Shown: piece by piece, positions 1-6,370 of the stretch | How positions within the stretch are numbered: the stretch's first letter is position 1 | Layout of the letters: every line of letters starts with the position of its first letter | Source of the DNA: CAZLBC01 sp964557575 | Lineage (GTDB): Bacteria; Planctomycetota; Phycisphaerae; SM23-33 | Assembly (NCBI GenBank): GCA_964557575.1 | Contig: CAZLBC010000165.1 | Location: 1-6,398 of the forward strand | Direction: 5' to 3' | Length of the DNA stretch: 6,398 nt | Program-made: the position numbers and the translations under genes | Notes under the pieces: generated by a model | Told to the model about the DNA's origin: nothing | Database searches by the model: none | The model's input: the letters and a program-made list of their open reading frames with translations, nothing else

Positions 1-437
1 ACCTTGTCCTTAATAATCGGATCCTGATTCAGGTAGCAGGTCTTGAGAAATTGCAAATTGTCGCCCTGGACAATCAAATTCCGCCAGCCTGCCTGTGCGT
101 GGTCGCACGCAGACAGGCCGGCTTCGTATTCCGGAGCACTTTCCTTGAACAGCATGAGCTGGTTGATCTTTTTGTTTATCTTACCGCCATCGAAACAGCG
201 CTCAAGCTGGAGCGGACAGGCGGCGCCCATCACCGACGCTTCGCTAAGAATAGCCGCTTCCGGCCGCTTGCCGGCATACTCAATCGTGGGAATCCGGGCA
301 TCGTGAAGTACCTTGAAGTCGTGCGTAAACTGGCTGGGAAAGAGTTTCTTCGCCAGCTCTGGTGATGGCTCCTCACCTTCGGTCAGGCAGCGAGCCAGAA
401 CCATTTTGTCTTCTTCGGTAAGTTCAATGTGTTTCAT
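1..437 (-). CDS. Site-specific DNA methyltransferase (type III Mod-like), N-terminal part, truncated by window edge
   Basis: An open frame runs from an ATG at 437 off the left edge without a stop, giving 145 residues. The start is supported by GAGG five bases upstream. The protein begins MKHIELTEEDK. Near residues 118-131 it carries NLIVQGDNLQFLKT, followed by a DPIIKDK segment ending at the edge. In type III-like (beta class) N6-adenine methyltransferases, a 'NLIxGDNLxxLK' block lies just before the catalytic DPPY/DPPF motif, so that motif should fall a few codons beyond the window. The visible part is the family's lead-in region and holds no catalytic residues. Its start overlaps the end of the nuclease gene upstream by 14 bases, which suggests translational coupling. 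By family habit the product would methylate adenine in a short recognition site, and a Res helicase-nuclease might follow. Both points are inference. No simple-sequence repeats of the phase-variable mod kind are visible. Confidence 0.75.
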   Translation of the reverse strand, partial: MKHIELTEEDKMVLARCLTEGEEPSPELAKKLFPSQFTHDFKVLHDARIPTIEYAGKRPEAAILSEASVMGAACPLQLERCFDGGKINKKINQLMLFKESAPEYEAGLSACDHAQAGWRNLIVQGDNLQFLKTCYLNQDPIIKDK

Positions 438-1464
438 GCGAACCTCGTTGCGATGATGGGTTGTCGTTTCGTGCTGTTTCCAGTTCGTAGAACTCATGCA
501 GCTTCTTCTGAAGAATATCCTTGTCCGGCAACTGGGTTTCATACTGAGCCACAACTGCCGGGGACAGGCTCCGGCTGAGGGCATACTCAACAACCTCGCT
601 GTCTTTCGATTTACAGAGCAGCACGCCAACACTGGGTTTCTCATGATGCTTGCGCACGTCGCGATCCAGCGCCTCCAGATAGAATTCCAGCTTGCCAAGG
701 TATTCCGGCTTGAAGTCGTCAATCTTAAGTTCAAAAACCGCCAGACATTCGAGCCCGCGATGGAAGAACAGCAAGTCCAGAAAGAAGTCTTTTCCGCCGA
801 CCTGTAGTCGATATTCCTCACCAATAAAGCAGAAATCAGGGCCTAACGCCTGGAGAAAACCGCGTATATCGCTAACCAGACCGCGCTGCAGGTCACGTTC
901 GGAATGAGGCTCCGGCAGGTTAAGAAAGTCGAGGACGTATGTATCCCTAAACACTTCTGGTGCAGTGGGATGCAATTGTGCCACCGCTGGTGACACAATT
1001 GGTGGAGAAAGCACTTTGCGTTCGAACAACGAACTGTCGATCTCCTTCTCAAGCCGCCGCTTATTCCAGCCTTCTCGTTGCACCATGCGAATATAGAACT
1101 CTCGCTCCTCCGGACGAACGCATTTCGAGAGTATGATGATGTTATGGGTCCACGGTAATTCTCTGGAAAGCGCGGCGAGTTGCTCATTGTTACGATATGT
1201 CTCGTAGAACTGACGCATCCTGTAGAGGTTCCTGCGAGTGAACCCATTGATGTCAGGATGCCGCTCCGAAATATACCTGGCAAGCTGGTCAACGGTGCCT
1301 TCACCCCATGTACCTTCGTCAATCCTGCGGCTGACATATTCTCCGACCTTCCAATAAAGATCGACCAGCACTGTGTTAACGGCGCTGTAAGCGCGCTGTC
1401 GAGCCGACTGTATCAGCTCGACAACTTCGGCAAATGATTTGCCCAATTCGATCTTCTTGGTCAT
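424..1464 (-). CDS. YhcG-type PD-(D/E)xK nuclease domain protein (DUF1016 family)
   Basis: This is a complete 346-residue protein, about the usual length for the family. Residues about 10-145 match the DUF1016 N-terminal region: a helical, probably DNA-binding part with blocks such as VDLYWKVGEYV and LYRMRQFYETY. Residues about 170-330 form the C-terminal nuclease domain. The likely active site is intact: D230 in FFLDLLFFH, then E245 and K247 in AVFELKID, a standard D...ExK arrangement. It is followed by GKLEFYLEALD and the family block VGVLLCKSKDSEVVEYAL. Proteins of this family occur often beside restriction-modification and other defence genes, but their exact substrate is poorly defined. 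Here it is followed, with a 14-base overlap, by the methyltransferase gene, so the two products are probably made together. The ATG at 1464 is chosen because the family homology begins there; the ribosome site (AGTGAG, five bases upstream) is weak. A 145-base gap separates it from the helicase gene, and it may have its own promoter. Family assignment is firm; the role in DNA cleavage is inference. Confidence 0.9.
   Translation of the reverse strand: MTKKIELGKSFAEVVELIQSARQRAYSAVNTVLVDLYWKVGEYVSRRIDEGTWGEGTVDQLARYISERHPDINGFTRRNLYRMRQFYETYRNNEQLAALSRELPWTHNIIILSKCVRPEEREFYIRMVQREGWNKRRLEKEIDSSLFERKVLSPPIVSPAVAQLHPTAPEVFRDTYVLDFLNLPEPHSERDLQRGLVSDIRGFLQALGPDFCFIGEEYRLQVGGKDFFLDLLFFHRGLECLAVFELKIDDFKPEYLGKLEFYLEALDRDVRKHHEKPSVGVLLCKSKDSEVVEYALSRSLSPAVVAQYETQLPDKDILQKKLHEFYELETARNDNPSSQRGSHETH
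435..447 (-). promoter_or_regulatory. Ribosome binding site and start of the methyltransferase inside the nuclease gene
   Basis: On the minus strand the sequence reads CGAGGTTCGCATG. GAGG lies five bases before the ATG at 437-435, all within the last codons of the DUF1016 nuclease gene, which stops at 426-424. The site decides the methyltransferase start and shows that the two frames overlap by 14 bases. Confidence 0.6.
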
Positions 1465-1510
1465 ATCAACTCACTTCTTTCCATCTCAAATTAGCCCATA
1501 GTGAAAACAA

Positions 1511-1540
1511 TGTATATTCTTACTCTTTAGCCATAAACAA
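1511..1540 (-). promoter_or_regulatory. Possible promoter for the YhcG-type nuclease and methyltransferase genes
   Basis: On the minus strand, TTGTTT (1540-1535) is followed after 18 bases by TATACA (1516-1511). Each hexamer matches four of six bases of the sigma-70 consensus. The start codon lies about 47 bases downstream of the -10 box. The match is moderate and the region is AT-rich, so chance resemblance is quite possible. Confidence 0.35.
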
Positions 1541-1558
1541 CTTACGAATCATACTATT

Positions 1559-1587
1559 TTTGTTTTCCGCCGGGTTCTGAAAACAAA
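1559..1587. repeat. Perfect 9-base inverted repeat (possible operator or hairpin)
   Basis: TTTGTTTTC at 1559-1567 and GAAAACAAA at 1579-1587 are exact inverted copies separated by 11 bases. The core octamer GAAAACAA appears again as a direct copy at 1503-1510, next to the possible -10 box of the nuclease promoter. The stem is AT-rich and has no T run after it on either strand, so it does not look like an intrinsic terminator. The arm centres are about 20 bases apart, roughly two helical turns, which would suit a dimeric regulator. That role is inference. Confidence 0.55.
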
Positions 1588-1609
1588 TTCACATCGAATC
1601 CGTATCCCG

Positions 1610-4600
1610 TCATCCGAAAGCCCTCTTTAGCAGCCCATCCAGCACCGCAACAGGTGTGGCGCATTCCGGTGTAGGCGTTAGCGAAAACTTGTTGATGCGC
1701 AGGAATGAGTAGCCGTAGCTTTCCAGCTCGACCTGTCGCTCAATGTCGTATTCCAGGTACTCCCGGTCAAAGTTCTGCGCGGTTACAATGTCCGGATTCT
1801 TGGTGTGGAATTCGAGGCCGTCATACTCAATTACCAGCGACTTTTCCTTGCCGCCTTCGGTCTTTGTCAGCAGGAAGTCCACGCGATAATTTGGAATATG
1901 GCGGCGGTATTCCTGGCGAATATATTGACCGATCTCGAACTGAGCTATAAGCCGCACGCTGTCTCTGTTCTCCTGAAAGAACGGGGTCTGCAATATCAGC
2001 GAGTACAGGCGCTTTTCTGCTGGAGAATCAAATATAGCTTCGTCTTCGACATAATGGTCGTGGGCTGTCGTAGCTATCTTTTCATAGTGCCGAAGCGCGT
2101 CGCCTAAGCGGGAGTCGCTATAGTCGCCGATATCCATGCTGTGGACAAAGACCATGACATCCTTGGCGCGACTGAACCCTACATTCAGACGCTGCATCTT
2201 CAGTTTGCGGATGTTGTCCGCCGTTCCGCCAACGGTGGGGTAGATAGTTCGGAGGTCAGCGTTGTCATGCTTCTTGTCCTGAACAAACGAGTAGTAGATC
2301 GTGTCGCGCTCTTCGCCCTGCACATCACCCACAAACCAGATGCGGAATTTATGGTTCCTTACGAGTTCCGGATAGATGGACATGTCTTTACGAAACATTT
2401 CTTCCATTCGGGCGGCTTGTTCTTTGAAAGAGCAGATGACGCCAATGGTGCCCTGGTAGCCGGCGCCAACGGTGTCCTCAATATCCCGCTGGATAGCTTC
2501 AATCTCATCCAGGTTGATATTCCTGCCCGCCAAACCCTTGGTCTGGACCGGAAGGAACCTCAACACTTCGCTGATCGGTTTCGTTCTGATGCGGTTGGTG
2601 ATCAGTTCGATCTGGCTGGGCCGATAGAAGATGTCATTCGAGTAGCTGATGATCTCAGGGAAGCTGCGGAAATGAGTATTCAGGGAAGCGGAGTAATTCT
2701 GCAGTGCCTTGGCAAAGGCCAGGGTCGAGGTCCGCACGCTGAATGTTTTAAGCCATTCCCGCGTGCCGGGCGAAACGGGAATGAATTCGCTGGATTCCTC
2801 GTCCTCTTCATCGGGGCTGGCTGAGGCCTCTCGGGCCAGTCGATCACATTCTTCATCGGACATCGAAGTGTTTTGCTCCTTGGCGAAGTCGGTCAGGATG
2901 TCTTTGAAGTAGTGCTCCGAGTAGCGCTGCGATACGTTGACCGCGCCGACGGCCCCGTACTGAAGCTCATCACCGAATACAATAGTCTGTTTGGCGCGGA
3001 GCATGAGCGAAATGGACTCCGCAATAGAAACCTGCGAAGCCTCGTCGATGATCAGCATGTCGATCATATCAGGCTCCATGGGAAAGTGCTGGGAGATCAA
3101 CGATGGCTCGGAAATGATGCAGGAGAGATTATTCAACAATACACCAGCTTGGTCGCTACTCATCCGCTTCCCCGCTTCAACCGCCGTCTGCAAACGCGCA
3201 ACATCGCCCATGTGGTTGAGTATGTTTGAAAATCTGTCGTCTGACTCTCTTTGCAGCAGACGCTGTGTCTTTGTGAAATAATCAGCAACTTTTGCGCTCT
3301 GAGGTGGTCGGGCCTGCGGGAGGGCAGAAAGCTTGCCGTGCAACTCGACAAACCTGACTAAATGGTCAAATTGGGTTTCATTTTCTGCAAACCGACACAG
3401 CGTTGATATATCGGCGCGTTCGATACCGATTGCCGTAAGCGTCGGTCCGCAGTAGTCGAATACAGCGGTGAGCGCAGCAATATCTTCTTCCGTAAGGACC
3501 TTCGAGGCGGCGGAGACGCCTTTCAATGCTGCGTAAAGTTGAGGCAGATCATTCAAGCTGGTGCCGACATGGGCGGCGAACGGATCAATCACGGAGCGAA
3601 GCGAAAGGTATTTCTCGGTCGCAAACAGGTTATCGCATGCTACGACCAGTACGCTCAGTGGGGTTGAGTTCAGAGAGTTCCCAGTGACTGATTCAAGCAG
3701 AGCGACGGCCTCCGCGTACTCCAGGCTGTGAACGGCGGCAACATCAGCCTTGAACTCGCTGGTTGGATACTCCACCATGCGGGAGACCAAGTAGTCTTGA
3801 CTGAGGAACGGAAAGCGTTCCTTTCTTGCATCGGCGAAATCTATGCGACGTTGCATCGTCTCCAGAACTTCCGGGACGCTTTTCGCTTCAATAGCTACTG
3901 CTAGACGGGAATATTCAGCCTGGAGACGCTCGGTTATCGCCCTGCGCTGCTTCTTGTGCAGCAACCCGCTGAGAAATCGTTTCTGGCACTGGTTAAGTTC
4001 ATTCAGGATCGCAATTGCCGATTGAATATCGTCGTATCGCAAGTCAATTCCCGGTAATGCGTCCTGCTGTTGTTCGACAGACAGTCCATCAGCCTGACAA
4101 TCAGCGAGTGTGATGCCCTCACTTGTAGATGTCGCCAGACGCTTGAGGATCTCGCTCAGCGCATGCACTTCCGCCGGTACGGCTTCAACACGCTGCTGAT
4201 AGGAGTCTGGGATTCGTTCCGCCAGGCTATTGAGCTCATCGCATTGTTCCAAAACGGTCGGAAGTTCATCGCGGGAGTGGTAAAGGGATGCCAGCGCTTC
4301 AAGGCTGAGACCGGGGCCGTCAGGTGTGACCGCGCCGACCAGCCGGCGCAGCGATTCGGCTGGGGGGACATCACTGACCGGGAAGCGATGCGGCACCACA
4401 TTCTGATCATCGGCCTGATCACCAAGAAGCGCACTAAGTTCTGTTGCCCATGCGTGGATCAGCTCCTGTCGTTGGCGCGATATATCTGCCTGCTTCCAGA
4501 ATACCGAATACTCCGCTTCAAGTTCTTCACGCACGCGTTCCCGATCCGACTCTACCGCCCCTCTTCTCAAGTCCTCGGCTCGCCGACGCGCTGCATTTAC

Positions 4601-6145
4601 CGCCTGCCCTGAAAGGGTGTTCTGAATGCTGTTGATGCCTGCTGGTCCACGTGTCTTCTCAAGCCTTAAGACAGATGGTTTCGCCTGAGGATGCAGATTC
4701 TTAAACTGCTCTGTCAGAGCCTGATCTATAACATCAAGGGCCTGGCGCTTGTGTGAAGTCACCAACACCGATTTCCCCAATTGGTTAGCCAGGTAGATTA
4801 AGGCAGTTATCGTGTATGATTTCCCTGTTCCCGGCGGGCCATCCACAACAATGATCTTATTCCTGGGATTCTCTGCTGCCGTCAGGATCTTGCGCTGCGT
4901 TTCGTTAAGCTGCAGGGGCACGGTGTGAGATTTAGGAACAAGACGCTCTGCGGAGCCGTGTGGATAACGTTTCCTGTAATCACGGTCTACTTCATTGGCC
5001 GTGTTCTCCACATTGCTGCCCACATAACGTGAAACCATGTCGGAGAACTTTTTTCCACCGCCTTCATCCAGAGTGGTGATGAGTTCAGAATAATCCAGAA
5101 TTCGGCGGTCTTCATCCTTCACTGCCTGTAAGCCGACACGATATCGGACACGCGGAAGCTGATCACCGACCAGCGCAGAATAGTGCTGCGAGAACATGAA
5201 GCCTTCGGACAATTTGAACTTGGCCTGAAGGAAACGTTCCAGGCCTGATAGCTGGCCCTGCGACTCTGCAAAGCGGCATGCACGTGGTGTTGTCAGTACG
5301 GTGTCGAATTCGAAACTGTTGATCGCCGGTGTATTAAGCATAACCACATCGCGTACCGAGCTTATTGATATGGCCTCATTCCCATCTGCGCCCATCACCT
5401 CCACAGAGAAGAGCGGATAGCGTGGGTTCTCATCGCTGGAAATCTCATGGTAGAAAGCATGGATCGTCTGTGTGCCGACAAACTGCAGGAAACGACGTAA
5501 TGCCAGGTGGAGATCGTATATCACATAGTTGTATGGTTGCTGCTCCAGGTAGGAGGTCACTTCATCGACGTATCCTTCAACAGATTGATATCGTTTCGCC
5601 TTGTTGGTTAGCTCGTCGTAGAACCGCTGGACTTCCCTCTGGGGGTTGAATGTCGACGGCGGAACGCTGTTGAATTTATACTGTTCGCGCAATTCTTCTA
5701 TCCGCTTGTCCTGAAGCTTAACCAGTTCCTGTTGAATGGCCTGCCGCAACGCCAGGTTGTATTGCCGAAGCCCTTCGGTGGTCGCACGCCGTTCTAATCC
5801 GTCTTTCTCATCTTCAGGGAGAGCCTCTTCAAGGCGTTTTCTGACCTCAGCAACTTGCGCATCCAGCGATTGACCATTCATGTTGTCGGCAACCAGCGCC
5901 AAGATATGGGAGCGGACGCTGTCGGGATCGAGCGCAATGGAGTATTGCCCCGGCGCGATATAGAGACTGAAGGTTCTGCCAGCCGCAACAGCATCCATCA
6001 ATTCTCGCTCGAATTCAGGGAATACGGACAAATCCAATGTGCTGGCATCGTCGGCCCATTCATAGGGCAGGCGTTTATTGAACCGAAACCGCGTCTCACT
6101 AAACGCCGCATAATAGTTCAATATACTTTTTGAAAAACTGCGCAT
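1610..6145 (-). CDS. Upf1-like superfamily 1 helicase with C-terminal PD-(D/E)xK-type nuclease domain
   Basis: This is a complete 1511-residue protein. Residues 1-400 form an N-terminal region of unknown function. The helicase core follows: a Q-like motif LNETQRKIL (413-421), Walker A GPPGTGKS (436-443), motif Ia LVTSHKRQALDV (461-472), Walker B DEASQ (1034-1038), motif III GDELQ (1058-1062), LNTHFRSFPEI (1155-1165), VQGEERD (1275-1281) and motif VI LNVGFSRAK (1320-1328). The DEAxQ signature and LNVxxSRAK are typical of the COG1112/Upf1-like group, which are ATP-driven nucleic-acid motors. About 590 residues separate Walker A from Walker B; this insertion is largely helical with coiled-coil-like charged stretches (about 516-575 and 730-768). 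From 1373 to the end, SPAEKRLYSLI, D1423 (YRVDF), E1440-Y-D1442-G and H1447 outline a DUF559/MTES_1575/Vsr-like nuclease fold. An acidic run (DEEDEESSE) lies near 1112-1120. ATG 6145 has AGAGG seven bases upstream and follows the HTH gene by 10 bases. A defence role is inferred from context. Confidence 0.9.
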   Translation of the reverse strand: MRSFSKSILNYYAAFSETRFRFNKRLPYEWADDASTLDLSVFPEFERELMDAVAAGRTFSLYIAPGQYSIALDPDSVRSHILALVADNMNGQSLDAQVAEVRKRLEEALPEDEKDGLERRATTEGLRQYNLALRQAIQQELVKLQDKRIEELREQYKFNSVPPSTFNPQREVQRFYDELTNKAKRYQSVEGYVDEVTSYLEQQPYNYVIYDLHLALRRFLQFVGTQTIHAFYHEISSDENPRYPLFSVEVMGADGNEAISISSVRDVVMLNTPAINSFEFDTVLTTPRACRFAESQGQLSGLERFLQAKFKLSEGFMFSQHYSALVGDQLPRVRYRVGLQAVKDEDRRILDYSELITTLDEGGGKKFSDMVSRYVGSNVENTANEVDRDYRKRYPHGSAERLVPKSHTVPLQLNETQRKILTAAENPRNKIIVVDGPPGTGKSYTITALIYLANQLGKSVLVTSHKRQALDVIDQALTEQFKNLHPQAKPSVLRLEKTRGPAGINSIQNTLSGQAVNAARRRAEDLRRGAVESDRERVREELEAEYSVFWKQADISRQRQELIHAWATELSALLGDQADDQNVVPHRFPVSDVPPAESLRRLVGAVTPDGPGLSLEALASLYHSRDELPTVLEQCDELNSLAERIPDSYQQRVEAVPAEVHALSEILKRLATSTSEGITLADCQADGLSVEQQQDALPGIDLRYDDIQSAIAILNELNQCQKRFLSGLLHKKQRRAITERLQAEYSRLAVAIEAKSVPEVLETMQRRIDFADARKERFPFLSQDYLVSRMVEYPTSEFKADVAAVHSLEYAEAVALLESVTGNSLNSTPLSVLVVACDNLFATEKYLSLRSVIDPFAAHVGTSLNDLPQLYAALKGVSAASKVLTEEDIAALTAVFDYCGPTLTAIGIERADISTLCRFAENETQFDHLVRFVELHGKLSALPQARPPQSAKVADYFTKTQRLLQRESDDRFSNILNHMGDVARLQTAVEAGKRMSSDQAGVLLNNLSCIISEPSLISQHFPMEPDMIDMLIIDEASQVSIAESISLMLRAKQTIVFGDELQYGAVGAVNVSQRYSEHYFKDILTDFAKEQNTSMSDEECDRLAREASASPDEEDEESSEFIPVSPGTREWLKTFSVRTSTLAFAKALQNYSASLNTHFRSFPEIISYSNDIFYRPSQIELITNRIRTKPISEVLRFLPVQTKGLAGRNINLDEIEAIQRDIEDTVGAGYQGTIGVICSFKEQAARMEEMFRKDMSIYPELVRNHKFRIWFVGDVQGEERDTIYYSFVQDKKHDNADLRTIYPTVGGTADNIRKLKMQRLNVGFSRAKDVMVFVHSMDIGDYSDSRLGDALRHYEKIATTAHDHYVEDEAIFDSPAEKRLYSLILQTPFFQENRDSVRLIAQFEIGQYIRQEYRRHIPNYRVDFLLTKTEGGKEKSLVIEYDGLEFHTKNPDIVTAQNFDREYLEYDIERQVELESYGYSFLRINKFSLTPTPECATPVAVLDGLLKRAFG

Positions 6146-6155
6146 TATCCTGCCT

Positions 6156-6335
6156 CTATTTTTCTGAACTTCGTTTAACCCACCTATCCACTTCGCTGAC
6201 CTTAAACTTCCACAGTCTGCCTATCTTGTGCCCCGGCAGTTCTTTATTCTTCAGCCACCTGTGTACGGTGTCCCTTGAAACCCCTAAATGTTCTGAAATT
6301 TTGTCGAGCGATTGCCAAGGCTCGGTATTGGTCAC
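6156..6335 (-). CDS. Small excisionase/MerR-family helix-turn-helix DNA-binding protein
   Basis: This is a complete 59-residue protein, essentially one winged-helix domain (HTH_17/excisionase type). Residues about 9-29 form the helix-turn-helix (LDKISEHLGVSRDTVHRWL). They are followed by a wing, LPGHKIGRLWKF at about 33-44, and a closing helix VSEVDRWVK, the usual order for this family. The frame is open further upstream to the window edge, so a longer product is formally possible. The GTG at 6335 is chosen because AGGAGGT lies seven bases before it and because the domain starts soon after. The helicase gene begins 10 bases past its stop, so the two are almost surely co-transcribed. Such small proteins act as recombination directionality factors, transcription regulators or DNA-targeting partners. 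With no integrase in view, a regulator or DNA-binding partner of the helicase system seems more likely than a phage excisionase. Confidence 0.85.
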   Translation of the reverse strand: MTNTEPWQSLDKISEHLGVSRDTVHRWLKNKELPGHKIGRLWKFKVSEVDRWVKRSSEK

Positions 6336-6349
6336 GTAAGATACCTCCT
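6333..6349 (-). promoter_or_regulatory. Strong ribosome binding site fixing the GTG start of the HTH gene
   Basis: The minus strand reads AGGAGGTATCTTACGTG, a near-ideal Shine-Dalgarno sequence seven bases before GTG. This is the strongest translation signal in the window and argues against the longer in-frame extension up to the window edge. Confidence 0.75.
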
Positions 6350-6365
6350 GCCGGATATTGCGGCA
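6349..6365. repeat. Short inverted repeat before the HTH ribosome site
   Basis: TGCCG (6349-6353) and CGGCA (6361-6365) are exact inverted copies around a 7-base loop. On the transcript this small hairpin would abut the AGGAGG site by its last base, so it could affect ribosome access, or it could be an operator half-site pair. With only five paired bases, chance is a fair explanation. Confidence 0.25.
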
Positions 6366-6370
6366 TTGTA
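6365..6370 (-). promoter_or_regulatory. Possible -10 box upstream of the HTH gene
   Basis: The minus strand reads TACAAT, five of six matches to the sigma-70 -10 consensus, about 30 bases before the GTG start. No good -35 hexamer is found at 16-18 bases spacing, and the window ends shortly upstream, so the call is weak. Confidence 0.3.

Larger units (their letters stand above)
1465..1609. other. AT-rich intergenic region between helicase and nuclease genes
   Basis: This is the only sizeable non-coding gap in the window, 145 bases. It is visibly richer in A and T than the flanking genes. It holds a perfect 9-base inverted repeat, three GAAAACAA octamers (two on the plus strand, one on the minus strand) and one possible sigma-70-like promoter pointing to the nuclease gene. 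No GC-rich stem followed by a T run is seen, so no intrinsic terminator can be called after the helicase. Only very short open frames of 7-12 codons occur, none with a convincing ribosome site. Confidence 0.7.

Noticed and set aside
1..437. Phase-variable simple repeats in the methyltransferase start, as found in some mod genes
   Set aside because: I saw no tandem repeat of any unit size in the visible 437 bases.
843..1337. A 164-codon minus-strand frame inside the DUF1016 gene
   Set aside because: It overlaps the conserved DUF1016 coding frame in a shifted phase and has odd residue composition, so it is a shadow frame.
1461..1484. Seven-codon leader frame (MERSELI) whose TGA overlaps the DUF1016 ATG as ATGA
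   Set aside because: It has no ribosome site of its own, and frames this short are common by chance. It would only be worth revisiting if kept in related loci.
1559..1587. The 9-base inverted repeat as a rho-independent terminator for the helicase gene
   Set aside because: The stem is AT-rich and no T run follows it on the minus strand; it is followed by A residues instead.
1523..1595. Two tiny minus-strand frames in the gap (a 12-codon one from GTG and a 10-codon one from ATG)
   Set aside because: Neither has a convincing Shine-Dalgarno site or homology, and both are well within chance expectation in AT-rich DNA.
2141..2824. A 227-codon open frame on the plus strand
   Set aside because: It lies wholly opposite the helicase motifs IV-VI region. 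Its translation shows no recognisable domain, and the opposite frame carries clear conserved motifs.
4070..4612. A 180-codon open frame on the plus strand
   Set aside because: It is antisense to the helicase insertion, with no ribosome site or family features. It is explained as a shadow of the real gene.
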